Below are positions 33,431-43,290 of a DNA stretch of 64,000 nucleotides, piece by piece. Within the stretch, counting starts at the first letter, position 1; every line of letters begins with the position of its first letter. The notes below the pieces were generated by a model. It saw only the letters and a program-made list of their open reading frames with translations, searched no databases and was not told where the DNA came from. Source of the DNA: Gonapodya prolifera JEL478 (taxonomy: Eukaryota; Monoblepharomycota; Monoblepharidomycetes; Monoblepharidales; Gonapodyaceae); contig KQ965731.1 in the NCBI GenBank assembly GCA_001574975.1, positions 620,001-684,000 on the forward strand, written 5' to 3'. Position numbers and translations under genes: made by a program.

Positions 33431-34204
33431 CGTGAATGGTCTGTTGCCGTGCGAGTGCGGAGTGCAACTGGGCTCGTTGCTTTGATGGGAAGTGACGCAT
33501 TGCGAACCCTCTATCAGCACACAGTTTCAACAGAAAGCAAGTGTTTCTTCTCCTTTTTGCTGAAGAATGTGATCTCAGTCACACGAGCACACCACTGAGG
33601 CTTTGGGAACAATAGTGAGGGAGAATATAATCAGGCTTCCATTGGTACTCGAATAGCACACCCATTTTTTGCAGTTGGTATTTCCTTCTTTGAAATACGG
33701 CAGATGCTAAAAGCTCAAGATTACGTGAAATAGACTTCACACGAATAAACAGACCGTATCAAAAGCATACGTCCCTGGAGGGACACCGTAAACAGCCGAC
33801 TCCTATGCGAATGGTGAAAGTGGTGAGGTGATGCACCTCTCGCAAGAATATCACGTATACGACGAATTGGTACCAGATAATTTGAACTTAGCCATGTATG
33901 CTTGAGTTTTGCAAGGATTGATGCAATAACGGCACGGTCTCCCAAGCAAACAAAACGACAATCCTACCGCCCTCGAGTTCGTGTTAGGATCTGCAATAAC
34001 CAAACAACGAAAAATATCCGCTTCTTTGATTTCTTCAGGCACTTTCTCAGTTTGTCGGTGCTAGTGTTGTCTGGCGTTCCACCACCGTGCATCACAACAT
34101 CGGACAACCCTGATTGGGCTGCCTCGCTGCCTTTCTACCTGCTTTCCAAATACTCCACAGTCTGTCTCTTTGATTCCAAACATCTTTCGGAGCCATTTCG
34201 CACA
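33431..34204. other. Divergent intergenic region
   Basis: About 770 bp between the kinase (-) and the seven-helix protein (+). A hydrophobic frame just upstream of 34205 (FFRHFLSLSVLVLSG, after acceptor TTCTTCAG near 34039) may belong to an extra 5' exon of the downstream gene. No repeats or RNA genes were seen. Confidence 0.4.
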
Positions 34205-35123
34205 ATGTTCGACACAATCGCATTCGGTCACTCGGTTTACTGGATCTCTCTGCCGATGCTCGCACATGCCGCCTATCACATATACGTCCAGTATCCCATG
34301 GACTTCCACTGCAAGGAATACCCGCTCATGGCCCTGATCGCGGCGTTCGGAATGCTGTTCTGTCACACCTTTGTCTACGCGACAGGAGTTGGGCTCATCC
34401 CATTTTCCTACCCCTCACTGTACGCTATTCTGGTTGGGTGGACACTGTACACACAAACACTGTGAGTCTGGAGGGCCCAAAGTACCCTCTGGGTTGTGTT
34501 GGTCCCTCACACACTACTAATGAGCCCCCGACCCGTCGCATATTTCCAGGTACCACATCATTTTAAACCGCACCTCACTTATGTGGCGTGACCGGGACCA
34601 GACGCGACGCATGTCGGTGTGCCTTCACATCGCAATCGGTGTCATCAACGTTGTCGTTCTGGTGTTTTGGCCCGCAGCTCAGCTCGGCACCTGCGCGTTC
34701 GCAGTCCGATTTAACGACGTGTTTGACAAGCTGGAGAAGGTTCTCCTGGCCCTTCTCGATGCTGCGCTCAATATATCCTTCGTTTACACCTTCAGAAAGT
34801 TCACCATGGCGCTCGAAGATCCAGCTTACCAGCGAGCCATAAAACTTTCTGCGATCCTGGCGATTGCCGGACTAGGATGTGACGCACTGATCCTGGGCCT
34901 CATGTTCGGCAATGACCCGTTCATCTACACGTTCGCGCACGTCATCGCGTACCCCATCAAGCTTTTGTTGGAGCTGGAGATGGCGGACTTGATCAAATCG
35001 ACCGTCAAGGGGAGCGGGGCAAAGTTCACGTTAGAAAGGATCACACGATCCGGAGGAAAAAGCGAGGATAGGACCATGATGTCGGTCGGGGCACCTTGGA
35101 GGTCAGGGAACAATTTCATATAA
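34205..35123 (+). CDS. Seven-transmembrane fungal membrane protein, function unknown
   Basis: Two exons (34205-34462 and about 34551-35123) join in phase 2 at QTL-YHIILNRTS. Hydrophobic helices in order: FGHSVYWISLPMLAHAAYH; LMALIAAFGMLFCHTFVYAT; SYPSLYAILVGWTLYTQTL; MSVCLHIAIGVINVVVLVFW; LLALLDAALNISFVYTFR; IKLSAILAIAGLGCDALILG; FIYTFAHVIAYPIKLLLEL. Seven helices and a short basic C-tail (TRSGGKSEDR) give GPCR-like topology, but I see no class-defining motif and make no receptor claim. The N-terminus before helix 1 may be incomplete, since an in-frame hydrophobic stretch precedes the ATG. It lies tail to tail with the chromate transporter. Confidence 0.65.
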
Positions 35124-35317
35124 AGATTGTGCTGGAATAAGTTGCATGATGAGGCACGGCAGGTGAATATTCCAGTTCATTAATGGAGATAAATAATGTA
35201 GTGACTTGTAAATATTGAAGATCTGTAAAAACAATTAGACGAGAGTTAAAACACATTATCGAACGTTGCTGGTTTGGATTATGCAACTTACAATTACGTG
35301 TTGGAACAGGTTTTGAA

Positions 35318-37345
35318 TTACCTTACACTCACAGCCCACTGCACCAGGCCCACAAGCCCTCCAACCGCCACCGCCCAAGGATCAGGAATCTTCCATTTCG
35401 TCACAACGCCACAAGAGACGAACCCAAAGGCCGCCAGAATGACGTACAAGGGCACCTGCCCAACGTCCAATATGCGGCTCGTGCTGGACACGACGATGGT
35501 CCCATCGGCATTCCTTGTTACGGGAACGATGGCCTTTTGCCAAAGCCCATAGGCCGCCGCAAACACGAGCCCGACTGCGGCGGCGTTCACGCCGTCGAGA
35601 ACGATCCGGGCAGTGGAGTGAGTTCGCACACGATGCCAGAACGGGAGAAAGCCGGCGATAAGGAGCAGCCCCGGGGAGAAGATGGCGGCAGTGCCGATAA
35701 CCGCTCCGGCGAAGAGAGACGCGGCGGAGGTGCGAAGCGCGAGTGCGCCGAGGTAGGCTGCGAAGTTGAAGTTGGGGCCGGGGCAGCAGTTGATGAAGGC
35801 AAGACCGACTGTCAATAAAGAAGAGTGTGAAGTGGCAGTCTCAACAAAAGTTGCAACAACCAGTCTCACTCAAAAACTCCTGAGATGTGCACCACCCTTG
35901 ATCCACAATGTATCCCGCAAGCAACGGGATCACGACGGGCCCGCCACCAAAAATGATGACGCCGCACTCGAAGAGTGTGATGAAAAGTTGTACAGGTCGG
36001 GGTAGGCCATCGTACGCGGACGTGTTTCGGACCACAATGCACACGACAAACACGAGCACTGCCGTCGCAATCAGAACAGCGCCTGTCGAGGGACTGTAGG
36101 TGAGGTAAACGGGGGGGACGTCTTGAGCGAGTTGCGTGGCTTGTTTTTCGGAGGACTGGGAGGAAGCTCCATTCTTCTCTGATGAACCAGCGTCACCGGG
36201 CTTCTTCCCGGTGATGATGCTCCACCCGTTACTCCACACGGTCTTCTTTGGATCGACTCTGCCCTCGAGCGCAAGACGCTCCAGAGCTCGCCACAAGTAC
36301 ATGATCACCCCACCGCCGGCCATCAGCACGGGGTAGATCCACGATGTGGTCGAGAAGGCCGACGCGAAGGCGAACGAGAGAAATCCGATGAAGATTTGCA
36401 TGTCGGTCGTGCTTTGGAAAGTGCGGAAAGTGTGTCATGTTTACAGATTTCAGATGGCGCGACGGGAGACTCACTACATGGCGCGTGCCAGTTTATACGC
36501 CGCGAGAGCTACCAGGCCCACCGCTACGGAAACCAGTCCTGCGCAAACAATGTTTAGTGGCTTCGACCCACACACAGAGTGGGGAATGTCACCACACACC
36601 GTTTTCCACGTACGCCATCCAGACTGGTATGCCAGAACCGACTGCATTGATACCATACGCGATGCCAAGCATCACCACGAACCCGGGCAAGCCCCAAAGT
36701 AAGAACGCGTACAGGGCGGGGAAGAGACCAGTCCGGATGATTGCAATGGCAAACTGGAGCTTTGTGGACGCAGGGCCGGGAAGTGTCTTGTGGAGCCACG
36801 GTTTGCAGAGGTTCGAAGTGCTTAGTTTCAGGGGGAGTGATACATCCTCGCAAGGTGAACTAACCTGGCACAGCGAGAACAGCTCCGCAAAGCTCGCGGC
36901 GTCCAGCCATCGCTTGTCGTCCGAGTGGACCCAAAGCTGCAGCATGAGCGCGACGTGTGCAGCTGGGCCCCCGAACGTCTGGGGTCAGGCAGAGGTAGGT
37001 TTGAATCGGATCCCGTCACAGGGTTGAAGGCAGTACATAAACCCGATGCAGACTCACGATGTATCCCAGCGGCAGCCAGTTCACCGTAATCTCCCACAGG
37101 CGCACTCTGAGCGGCCGCTTCCCCAGTATGACGGGCTCCTCTGTGAGCCCCACTTCCTCATACGCCATCTCAAGCGCCAGCTTTTCTTTTGCCCTGTCCG
37201 CATCGAGCGATCCGTTGCCGGGTTCTGACTCGATGACGTCGGTCTGGGAAAGGAGCGCGATCGAGGCCGCAGGAGTTATGGCCCTTGGGTTGGGAACGTC
37301 GAGTGGTGAGGTGGGAGCGTTTTCGTCGGGGTCGTCACGGGACAT
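35318..37345 (-). CDS. Chromate ion transporter, CHR family (two-domain)
   Basis: Plasma-membrane transporter of the CHR superfamily (ChrA-like); the known bacterial and fungal members move chromate or sulfate. ATG 37345 opens a cytosolic N-terminal region of about 70 residues (MSRDDPDENAPTSPLDVPNP), then LRVRLWEITVNWLPLGYIV. The first CHR domain contains FAELFSLCQ and PGPASTKLQFAIAIIRTGLF, with YAFLLWGLPGFVVMLGIAYG. A hydrophilic loop with KKPGDAGSSEKNGASS separates the halves. The second domain shows LFITLFECGVIIFGGGPVVI, PLLAGYIVDQGWCTSQEFL and CCPGPNFNFAAYLGALAL. The duplicated FGGGP and PGP motifs of the family are both present. It ends WAVSVR, stop at 35318-35320. About seven exons. The actual substrate cannot be read from sequence. 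Confidence 0.9.
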
Positions 37346-37794
37346 GCCGAAGAGCGTGGGCGTGGTCGAAGGGATGAAAACCACGATGTTGGAAGAGCAA
37401 TCCGACCGGGGACGGACTGGAGAAAATGAGATGATGCCATAAATCGATTTTTGGGATGTGAAGAGGCACAAGCGAGGTTCAAAGCAACACCACCGCTGCC
37501 TGGGGATGAGTCTCCCAAAAGGCGAATCTTGTGATTTCTGTGTACATAGCACAGAAAAATTGAGTCATTCCTTCAATCGAAGACCTGTAGTTCTTTCGCT
37601 TATGACGCGGACGAGACGCACCATCCTTTGTGGCTTCATGGGATGAACATGGCGCGTGTGACAATATCCGACTATCATGACTAGTGAATTGACGATGACC
37701 ACCCCCAGCATTTGATTTATTATTTAACCTTGGGTTTCCCCTTACACAAACAACATATCTACCGCTTCCAGTTTTATCTTCCACACCCCGCAGA
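37346..37794. other. Intergenic region
   Basis: About 450 bp holding the chromate-transporter promoter and the far 3' flank of the first PPxY gene. I see no further feature. Confidence 0.4.
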
Positions 37795-37875
37795 TTTCTT
37801 GAAGCAGTGAGTGAGTGGAAGAGGATTCCCCCAGAATAATAGAGTATATTTTCTCATCGTTTCTTGTCCCACACA
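37795..37875 (-). repeat. Shared 3' block, copy of PPxY gene 1
   Basis: On the minus strand this reads AACGATGAGAAAATA, TTATTCTGGGGGAATC, CACTCACTGCTTCA and GAAATCTGCGGGG in order. The same words recur after PPxY gene 2 (40885-40960), in weaker form after gene 3 (42495-42550), and as an orphan at 39283-39345. Confidence 0.75.
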
Positions 37876-37943
37876 AACAACTACGTCGTCTACCGCTCAA
37901 GGTTACTTCTTCCACCCTCCTGCATCCCACTTTTCGCATCCTC

Positions 37944-38658
37944 TCACTCCGTCATCAGATCTCCTTCCTTCTCAACGCTCGCAAGCTTGCTGTCCCCCCT
38001 CGGCGGCGGCGAGACGGGCGGTTTCTCGTAAGGCGGCGGGAGACTTCCGCTTCCATTCTCCACGACGACCACGACCTGGGGTGCACTGCCGCCGTCTTGC
38101 CTGATCCTGCGGGCGCGCTCGCGCCTCTTGCAGATGAAGAATACAGCCGCGGCCAGCGTCAGACCGAGCACCACGCCAGCAGACATGAGGCCCACGACGA
38201 TGCCGGGAGTCATCACGACGGGGATGGGGCTTGAGTAGCTGTATGGAAGCCAGGCGTAGGCCACAGTCGAGGTCAGCACGCCCGTGGGGAATAAAGTCGT
38301 CGATGTCAGCACGCCCGTAGGGAATGAGGTCGTCGACGAGGTCAACCCCCCGGGGGGGTTGAACGGGAGGGCGCTGGTGTAGATAGGACCGGCCGGGTCG
38401 TTTCTCGGGACGTTGGTGACTAAGTTGACGCGGGTGACGGTTGGAGCGACTTCCGGGTCGGCGCCTGGGTGGGTGGAGGTTCAGGTTGGGCGTGTCAGTG
38501 TTGGTGGAAGATTTGGGAGGAGAGAGTCGAGGGTACTCACGTACAAACACAGCGGTATCAGCCGCCGTAGCGCACGCCAACGCTGCCGCCACGGCAACGA
38601 TGCATGAAATCCTCGCCACGTTCGCGCTCCTGTAGGTGCGGTGTCCGAATTCCATCAC
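37944..38658 (-). CDS. PPxY family membrane protein 1 (single-pass, signal peptide)
   Basis: Two exons, 38541-38658 and 37944-38464, give 212 residues. Exon 1 is a signal peptide exon (ISCIVAVAAALACATAA) ending at an A(D)TAVFV-R junction in phase 1. The ectodomain starts ADPEVAPTVTRVNLVTNV and contains a near-repeat (TSFPTGVLTS, TLFPTGVLTS). One transmembrane helix, PGIVVGLMSAGVVLGLTLAA, is followed by the basic stop-transfer CKRRERARRI. The cytoplasmic tail has APQVVVVVENGSGSLPPPYE and ends GDSKLASVEKEGDLMTE. PPPY is the class I WW-domain ligand used to recruit NEDD4/Rsp5 ubiquitin ligases. It points away from its three paralogues. No known family name was recognised, so function is inferred only from layout. 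Confidence 0.8.
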
Positions 38659-38769
38659 TTCAATGTAAACCCTTGACGATGGTAAGGAGGTGCACGCAAC
38701 TATTTAAATGCGTAGAGGTCTCGGAGGGCGGGGGGCGCTCCACGGACTACGGACGGATCCGCGGTCGTT

Positions 38770-38781
38770 GCCTCGTGAGGC
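38770..38781. promoter_or_regulatory. Palindrome upstream of PPxY gene 1
   Basis: GCCTCGTGAGGC lies about 112 nt before the ATG at 38658. It is identical to the palindrome upstream of gene 2, and near-identical to that of gene 3, at almost the same distance. Confidence 0.6.
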
Positions 38782-39124
38782 ACTTGAACAGTACTAACGT
38801 ACCAAGACCGCGGAGATTCATGTTTATTCCCGCCAGGTGGGGTTCCCTGAGACTTGATGAGGGTACGGGAGGTGGAAGAATAGCATACGCAGGTGTGTGG
38901 TATCTCGTGTGCGAAATCGGTGCGTAAAAGCGATGAACGAGATGTGCGCCACTCCCATCTGTTTGAATTGTAGCCGGTCCACACCGTCAATATGATTCTG
39001 TCCAAGAACGATGACAAAAGAATAGGATAAACTACCAGCTTATCAAACTAGCTCTTTCTACGTGGTCAAATATGATTGGATGTCCGGCAGAATTTCAACA
39101 CCATCAACTGCGGTCGCAGGAGCC

Positions 39125-39170
39125 TCATCAGCAGCCACCGACCTCAGAAGAGGATGCGTCCTGCTATTTT
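39125..39170 (-). repeat. Shared upstream block (GGTCGGTGGCTG), inverted copy
   Basis: On the minus strand: CTTCTGAGGTCGGTGGCTG then GACCGCAGT, matching 39643-39680 on the plus strand upstream of gene 2 and 41313-41350 upstream of gene 3. It lies about 480 nt upstream of gene 1, in the matching orientation. Confidence 0.75.
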
Positions 39171-39269
39171 TGCTATTCTTCTTGGCGGAGCATAAGGTCT
39201 AGCGCGACCCTTTGCGAGGAACGGTGGGTTTTGGTTGCGTGTACGGTTTATGATGATGTTTTTGTTGCT

Positions 39270-39345
39270 TGTGGGGAAAATACCAGGAGAAATAAATATA
39301 TTCGGGGGGAATCATCGTCCGCTCATTGCTCATAAAAGCCGCGGT
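39270..39345 (+). repeat. Orphan 3' block of a lost PPxY gene copy
   Basis: GGAGAAATAAATATATTC, GGGGGGAATCATCGTCCG and CTCATTGCTCATAAAAG match the 3' flanks of PPxY genes 2 and 3 in plus orientation, but no coding sequence precedes it here. It is probably the remnant of a deleted family member between genes 1 and 2. Confidence 0.6.
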
Positions 39346-39642
39346 TCCTTAACGTTCGCGATGTTCCTATGTACACTACGAGCGAAGGTTCGTCTCATCC
39401 ATATCCCGAAGTGCCGCTTTCGTTTGTATTTCACGGAAGGCTACACAAGAAAGGTGGAGATACTTATGTTATTGCAAAAGGTACAATTGTCCAGCGTTCA
39501 ACGAGGACGCAATTTAAGAGATCGCGTAAAAATATACATGACATGATCGCTTTGTGGACATTGATTCAAGCAACGCGCAACCAGAAACTAACAAACGGTC
39601 GCACACTGCCCTTAATTTGCACCCAAAATGGGGGTAACTGCC

Positions 39643-39680
39643 TTCTTCTGAGGTCGGTGGCTGTCCCCCGACCGCAGTGA
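39643..39680 (+). promoter_or_regulatory. Shared upstream block of PPxY gene 2
   Basis: CTTCTGAGGTCGGTGGCTG plus GACCGCAGTGATGTTGTGG, about 325 nt before the ATG. The matching block of gene 3 is at 41313-41350 (about 325 nt), and a weaker one (TATCGGTGGCTG) lies at 42921-42932 before gene 4. Similarity between genes 2 and 3 extends through most of the interval to the ATG. Confidence 0.65.
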
Positions 39681-39855
39681 TGTTGTGGGGAACGTCCCAT
39701 TTTATTTTATCAGACCGTTTCCACGGGGTTTCCGGCCAGGAGCTCCCACACATCTGCGTGGACGAATTCTTCGCAACCTATCCCCACATCGCATCTCTGC
39801 GAACCGCACCGAGAACCGGTTATTAAATTCTGTCTCGTGGCTGGAACCGTTTTGA

Positions 39856-39867
39856 GCCTCGTGAGGC
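39856..39867. promoter_or_regulatory. Palindrome upstream of PPxY gene 2
   Basis: GCCTCGTGAGGC lies about 113 nt before the ATG at 39980, a perfect 12-nt dyad. Confidence 0.6.
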
Positions 39868-39979
39868 GACCAGGGAGCACCGAGGCCGCATGCTACCGAG
39901 ACCTCTTCTCGGTAAATTTCATTATTTCCTCCCTCCTTGGCCCGTCGTCGAGGACGTACTCTGACGTGCACGAAGAGCG

Positions 39980-40808
39980 ATGGAGGTTGGGCCGCGCACC
40001 ATGAGGAATGCAAATGAGCTAAGGATTGCACGCGTCGCCGCGGTGGCTGTAGCGTTGGCATGCGTTGCGACAGTTGCGGTTGCGGACGTTCAAGACGATG
40101 CCATACGGAAACGTGAGAATTTTGCCGGCACCACCGTAACCACGCTCGCATCCCACCAACCCCCACAAATACCCACTCCCACCCAGGTGCTGACCCAGAC
40201 GCTCCTTTTTCTGGCACTGCCCTCACAAGGACCGTCGTGGATCGGGCCTCAACCGATGCCTGGGGAGCCCCAATAGCCACCGTCACGTGGCTGCTGTCAC
40301 CAGCCACTACCTTCCGGCCCCAATGCCAGCCGGTGTCATTGTCGGAAGTGTCGCCAGCAGCTCGGTTCCCGCCTCAATGGCGACAGGGACCGTCTGGGCT
40401 GTCCCCAGCCACTACCAGCCGATCCCGATGCCTAACGATGCCGTCGCCTCGGCTGCTCCCAGCTACCAGCCCGCCCCGATGAGCTCCGCTGTCGTCTGGG
40501 CTGTCCCCAACTACCCGGGTACCTCCCAACTGAGCGCCGCCATCGCGGTGGGCCTTGTGGGGGCCGGCGTGGTTCTTGGATTGGCGCTCTCCCTGGTGGC
40601 GTTCACGTTCTACAAGAGGCGCGAGCGCAGAATCAAGGAAGAGGGCGATGCTCAGCCCGATGCGTCACCCGACGGCGCTTCACCCCAGGTCGTGGTAGTG
40701 GTTGAGAACGGAAGCGGAAGCCTTCCTCCCCCGTACGAAAATTCGAACACGACGCCCATGGTGGTGCCGCCGAGGATTGAAAGCAAGTTAGCGGGCGACA
40801 AGGAGTAG
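39980..40808 (+). CDS. PPxY family membrane protein 2 (reading-frame conflict in ectodomain)
   Basis: Exon 1 (39980-40112) encodes a signal peptide (VAAVAVALACVATVAVA) and ends RK-R in phase 1, like its paralogues. Exon 2 starts at 40187 with the family sequence R-ADPDAP, but that frame stops at about 40482. The repeats, transmembrane helix and tail are in another frame: WAVPSHYQPIPMPNDAVA, SAIAVGL-type helix AIAVGLVGAGVVLGLALSLV, stop-transfer YKRRERRI, GSGSLPPPYEN and end IESKLAGDKE at 40808. Frames are stop-free around the switch point (40190-40480), and I found no intron of suitable length and phase. So the locus is either frameshifted or contains a sequence error, or uses an unrecognised splice. 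The cytoplasmic half is well preserved. Confidence 0.65.
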
Positions 40809-40884
40809 GACGAAGCAAGGAGAGATCTGATGACGGAGTGGAAGAAATTAGCTGGATTTGTTCGTGTGGGACGAACCAAAACAA

Positions 40885-40960
40885 GGAGAAATAAAATTTA
40901 TTGTTCTGGGGGAGTCTTCGCCCACTCACTGCTTCACGAAATCTGCGGGGAGTGGAAAAT
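40885..40960 (+). repeat. Shared 3' block, copy of PPxY gene 2
   Basis: AAGGAGAAATAAAATTTATT, TTCTGGGGGAGTC, CCACTCACTGCTTCACGAA, ATCTGCGGGGAGTGGAA. This is the closest match to the minus-strand block after gene 1. It contains an AATAAA polyadenylation-like signal. Confidence 0.7.
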
Positions 40961-41140
40961 TGACCGGGAGCGGTGGACGGTGGACGATGTGATGCTTGGG
41001 GGGCAATGCATGCACTTTTCCCCTAGAGCAAAACCCGTGGATGCAAATTTATGAGATCGTGTAAAATTACTCACAGGAACGCTTTTATGAATAATGATAA
41101 ACAAGCACCTCTCTGCGTTGCCGCTCAAATTTATCAATTG

Positions 41141-41210
41141 AAATCTGACCTCAACTACACTGAAGTCTGACCCGTCACCCTGAAGTCTGATTTTTGAACA
41201 CTGAAGCGGT
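41141..41210 (+). repeat. Short tandem repeat, about 20-bp unit
   Basis: TGAAGTCTGA occurs at 41161-41170 and again at 41181-41190, exactly 20 bp apart. Partial units lie before (AAATCTGACC at 41141) and after (ACACTGAAGCGG near 41199). It is absent from the corresponding place upstream of gene 2. Confidence 0.7.
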
Positions 41211-41531
41211 AGTGTCTTGCTTGTAACAACCACACGCAACAAGAAACCAAGGTTCCCAACAAAGGGACGCACAGCGACCTTACTTTGCACCAAAAATAGC
41301 TGTGATTACCTTGTCCTGAGGTCGGTGGCTGTCCCGCGGCCGCAGTGATTTTTGTGGGGAATGGCGCAAACATGGCATCAGACCTTTTCCACAATGTTTC
41401 AATGCAGGAGCTGCCACACACTGGCGTGGACAAGTTCTCCGCATCGTTTCCCGCATTTCATCTCTAGGAGTGGCACCAATGGCGGCAATAAGGTAATTAT
41501 TCCGTCTCGCTGTGCTGGGGGAACAGTTTGT

Positions 41532-41543
41532 GCCTCGAGAGGC
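41532..41543. promoter_or_regulatory. Palindrome upstream of PPxY gene 3
   Basis: GCCTCGAGAGGC, about 102 nt before the ATG at 41645. It differs from the gene 1/2 palindrome at one central position. Confidence 0.6.
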
Positions 41544-41644
41544 AAACGTGGCCGCCTCTTCCGCCAAGGCGAGACCCCTCGTACCCACATTTAATTACTT
41601 CCCGTTCGCGGTCGCCAAGGATCTACGCTGACGTGCGCGAAGTC

Positions 41645-42391
41645 ATGGACGCTCCCGTGTGGAAAAGTGAGTCATTGGCTCCGCAAACCCGCCGGCCGCA
41701 ACACCCCATCACACTGACACTCGCATCCCCACCAACCCACTCCCACTCAGGCGCTGAACCAGAAGTTGCCCCGGTAGCGACGGCCGTTGCCTGGGTGCCC
41801 AACGACCAGCCGGCCGCAATACCGACCTCTGCCGTCTCTTGGGCTGTCCCCAACAACAACCAGCCGGCCCCGATAAGGTCCGCCGTCGCCTGGCCTGCAC
41901 TTGGTAACCCGGAACCCGCGATGCCTAATGCTGCCGCTGCCTGGGCTTCACCCGGCCCGATGCCGAACGCTGCCGCTGCCTGGGCTCCCTTCCCCAGTTA
42001 CGGGTCCGCACCAATGCCCAACGTTGCAGTTGCATGGGCTGACCCCGGCTACCCGAGGCCCCCACGCCCGATGAGCTCCAGCGTCGCGTGGGCTGCCCCT
42101 TACTACTCGCGCTCCGCCTCGCTCAACCCGGCGGTCGCGGTCGGCCTTGTGTCTGCCGGCGCGGTGCTCGGTGCGGTGCTGGTATTGCTGGTGTTCTTGT
42201 TTGTCAAGAGGCGCGAGCGCAGGATCAGGAACGAGGGGTACGATCAGCTCTACGGCGGTCTCGGCGGTCCAGCACCAGTCATCGTGATCATGGACGGCGG
42301 AAATCTCCCGCCGCCTTACGAGAAGCTGATCAAGACGGCGGTGGCGGCGGTGCCGAGGGGAGAGAGTAAACTTGAAGGTGACCAGGAGTAG
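41645..42391 (+). CDS. PPxY family membrane protein 3 (no signal peptide)
   Basis: Exon 1 (41645-41666) encodes only MDAPVWK plus one base. Its donor context (GTGTGGAAA then GTGAGTC) matches that of gene 4, where a full signal peptide precedes it, so the signal-peptide segment has been lost. Exon 2 (41751-42391) gives S-AEPEVAPVATAVAW and then a repeat-rich ectodomain of Pro/Ala/Trp modules: TSAVSWAVPNNNQPAPI, RSAVAWPALGNPEPAMPN, AAAAWASPGPMPN, AAAAWAPFPSYGSAPMPN, VAVAWADPGY. Helix AVAVGLVSAGAVLGAVLVLL, stop-transfer VKRRERRI, GGNLPPPYEKL and terminal RGESKLEGDQE follow. Total is 220 residues. Insertion could still occur through the helix as a reverse signal-anchor; that is inference. Confidence 0.8.
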   Translation: MDAPVWKSESLAPQTRRPQHPITLTLASPPTHSHSGAEPEVAPVATAVAWVPNDQPAAIPTSAVSWAVPNNNQPAPIRSAVAWPALGNPEPAMPNAAAAWASPGPMPNAAAAWAPFPSYGSAPMPNVAVAWADPGYPRPPRPMSSSVAWAAPYYSRSASLNPAVAVGLVSAGAVLGAVLVLLVFLFVKRRERRIRNEGYDQLYGGLGGPAPVIVIMDGGNLPPPYEKLIKTAVAAVPRGESKLEGDQE

Positions 42392-43290
42392 GAAGACGAA
42401 AGGAGATCTGATGTCTGAGTGGAACGGCACGAAGAGGGGAAAGGGCGCGGAAGACCTAAGACGGAGGGGTAGATGATGTTGTTTGAGGGATAAAAAACGA
42501 TGAGAAAATAAAGTTATTATGGGGGAATTCGCGTCCGATCACTGGTCACTGCTCATGTGTCCCCCTCGATTGTTCAAGAAAAAGTTTGACGGCACATCCA
42601 CATTTCGAAGAGCCCCATCACCGCGAAAACATATCTTGTTTTTGTTTCCCTTCCGAGAAGACCGAGCATTTGGGTTAGAATGAAAGATGCACGGGGATAT
42701 TTATATGAGAGGTTTCGATCCCTCCACAATGGAAAAATTCTAATCTTCTGAGGTGATATAGTACGACGGTTTTGCTCAGGTACGGCGGTGTTTTATGCAA
42801 GTGCAACAGGGAATCAACAAGGGGGCAGCTGGGCGTCGGGCGAAACCCAACATGCCCCGCAAAGGGTGGCGTTCTGACGCTACTTCACCAAGCAATAAAA
42901 CCTCAGGAACCTGCCTTGGGTATCGGTGGCTGTTTAAGTACCCGCAGCCTCGGAGGCGGGGTGGGTGGTGGGTGGCAGTGCACCGACGCAATTCTTCCCA
43001 ACCCTATCCGGCCCCGATTTCCCTCCACGACCCGTCCCCACCTGCTTGGCTAAACCTCTCTCCCCCGTTTCCCGCGGCGCACGATCGGGACCGCCCGAAC
43101 TGCAGTGTGTGGTACGATCCGCCAATAGCGGCGCGCAAGCAATGGCCCCTGATGCCTCCCCGCGTGGCTATGAGACGCCTGAGCGGGCGTCCTATTGTGC
43201 ACGCCTTCCCCTCAGCGACGCAATAAGGTTTTATGAACACTGCATAAGCGTCCTTTGTGCCTTCTCCCACCATACACAGCCAGATCGAAG
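42392..43290. other. Intergenic region between PPxY genes 3 and 4
   Basis: About 900 bp. It holds the gene 3 3' block (42495-42550, ATAAAGTTATTATGGGGGA), a weak copy of the upstream block (42921-42932) and the gene 4 dyad near 43177-43188. Otherwise no feature was seen. Confidence 0.45.
43177..43188. promoter_or_regulatory. Dyad upstream of PPxY gene 4
   Basis: GCCTGAGCGGGC within the larger imperfect dyad GACGCC...GGGCGTC lies about 103-114 nt before the ATG at 43291. The sequence differs from the gene 1-3 palindrome but the position is the same. Confidence 0.35.

Noticed and set aside
34205-35123. Seven-helix protein as a pheromone or rhodopsin-type receptor
   Set aside because: Seven helices alone are not enough; no retinal lysine context, DRY-like or Ste2/Ste3 motif is visible.
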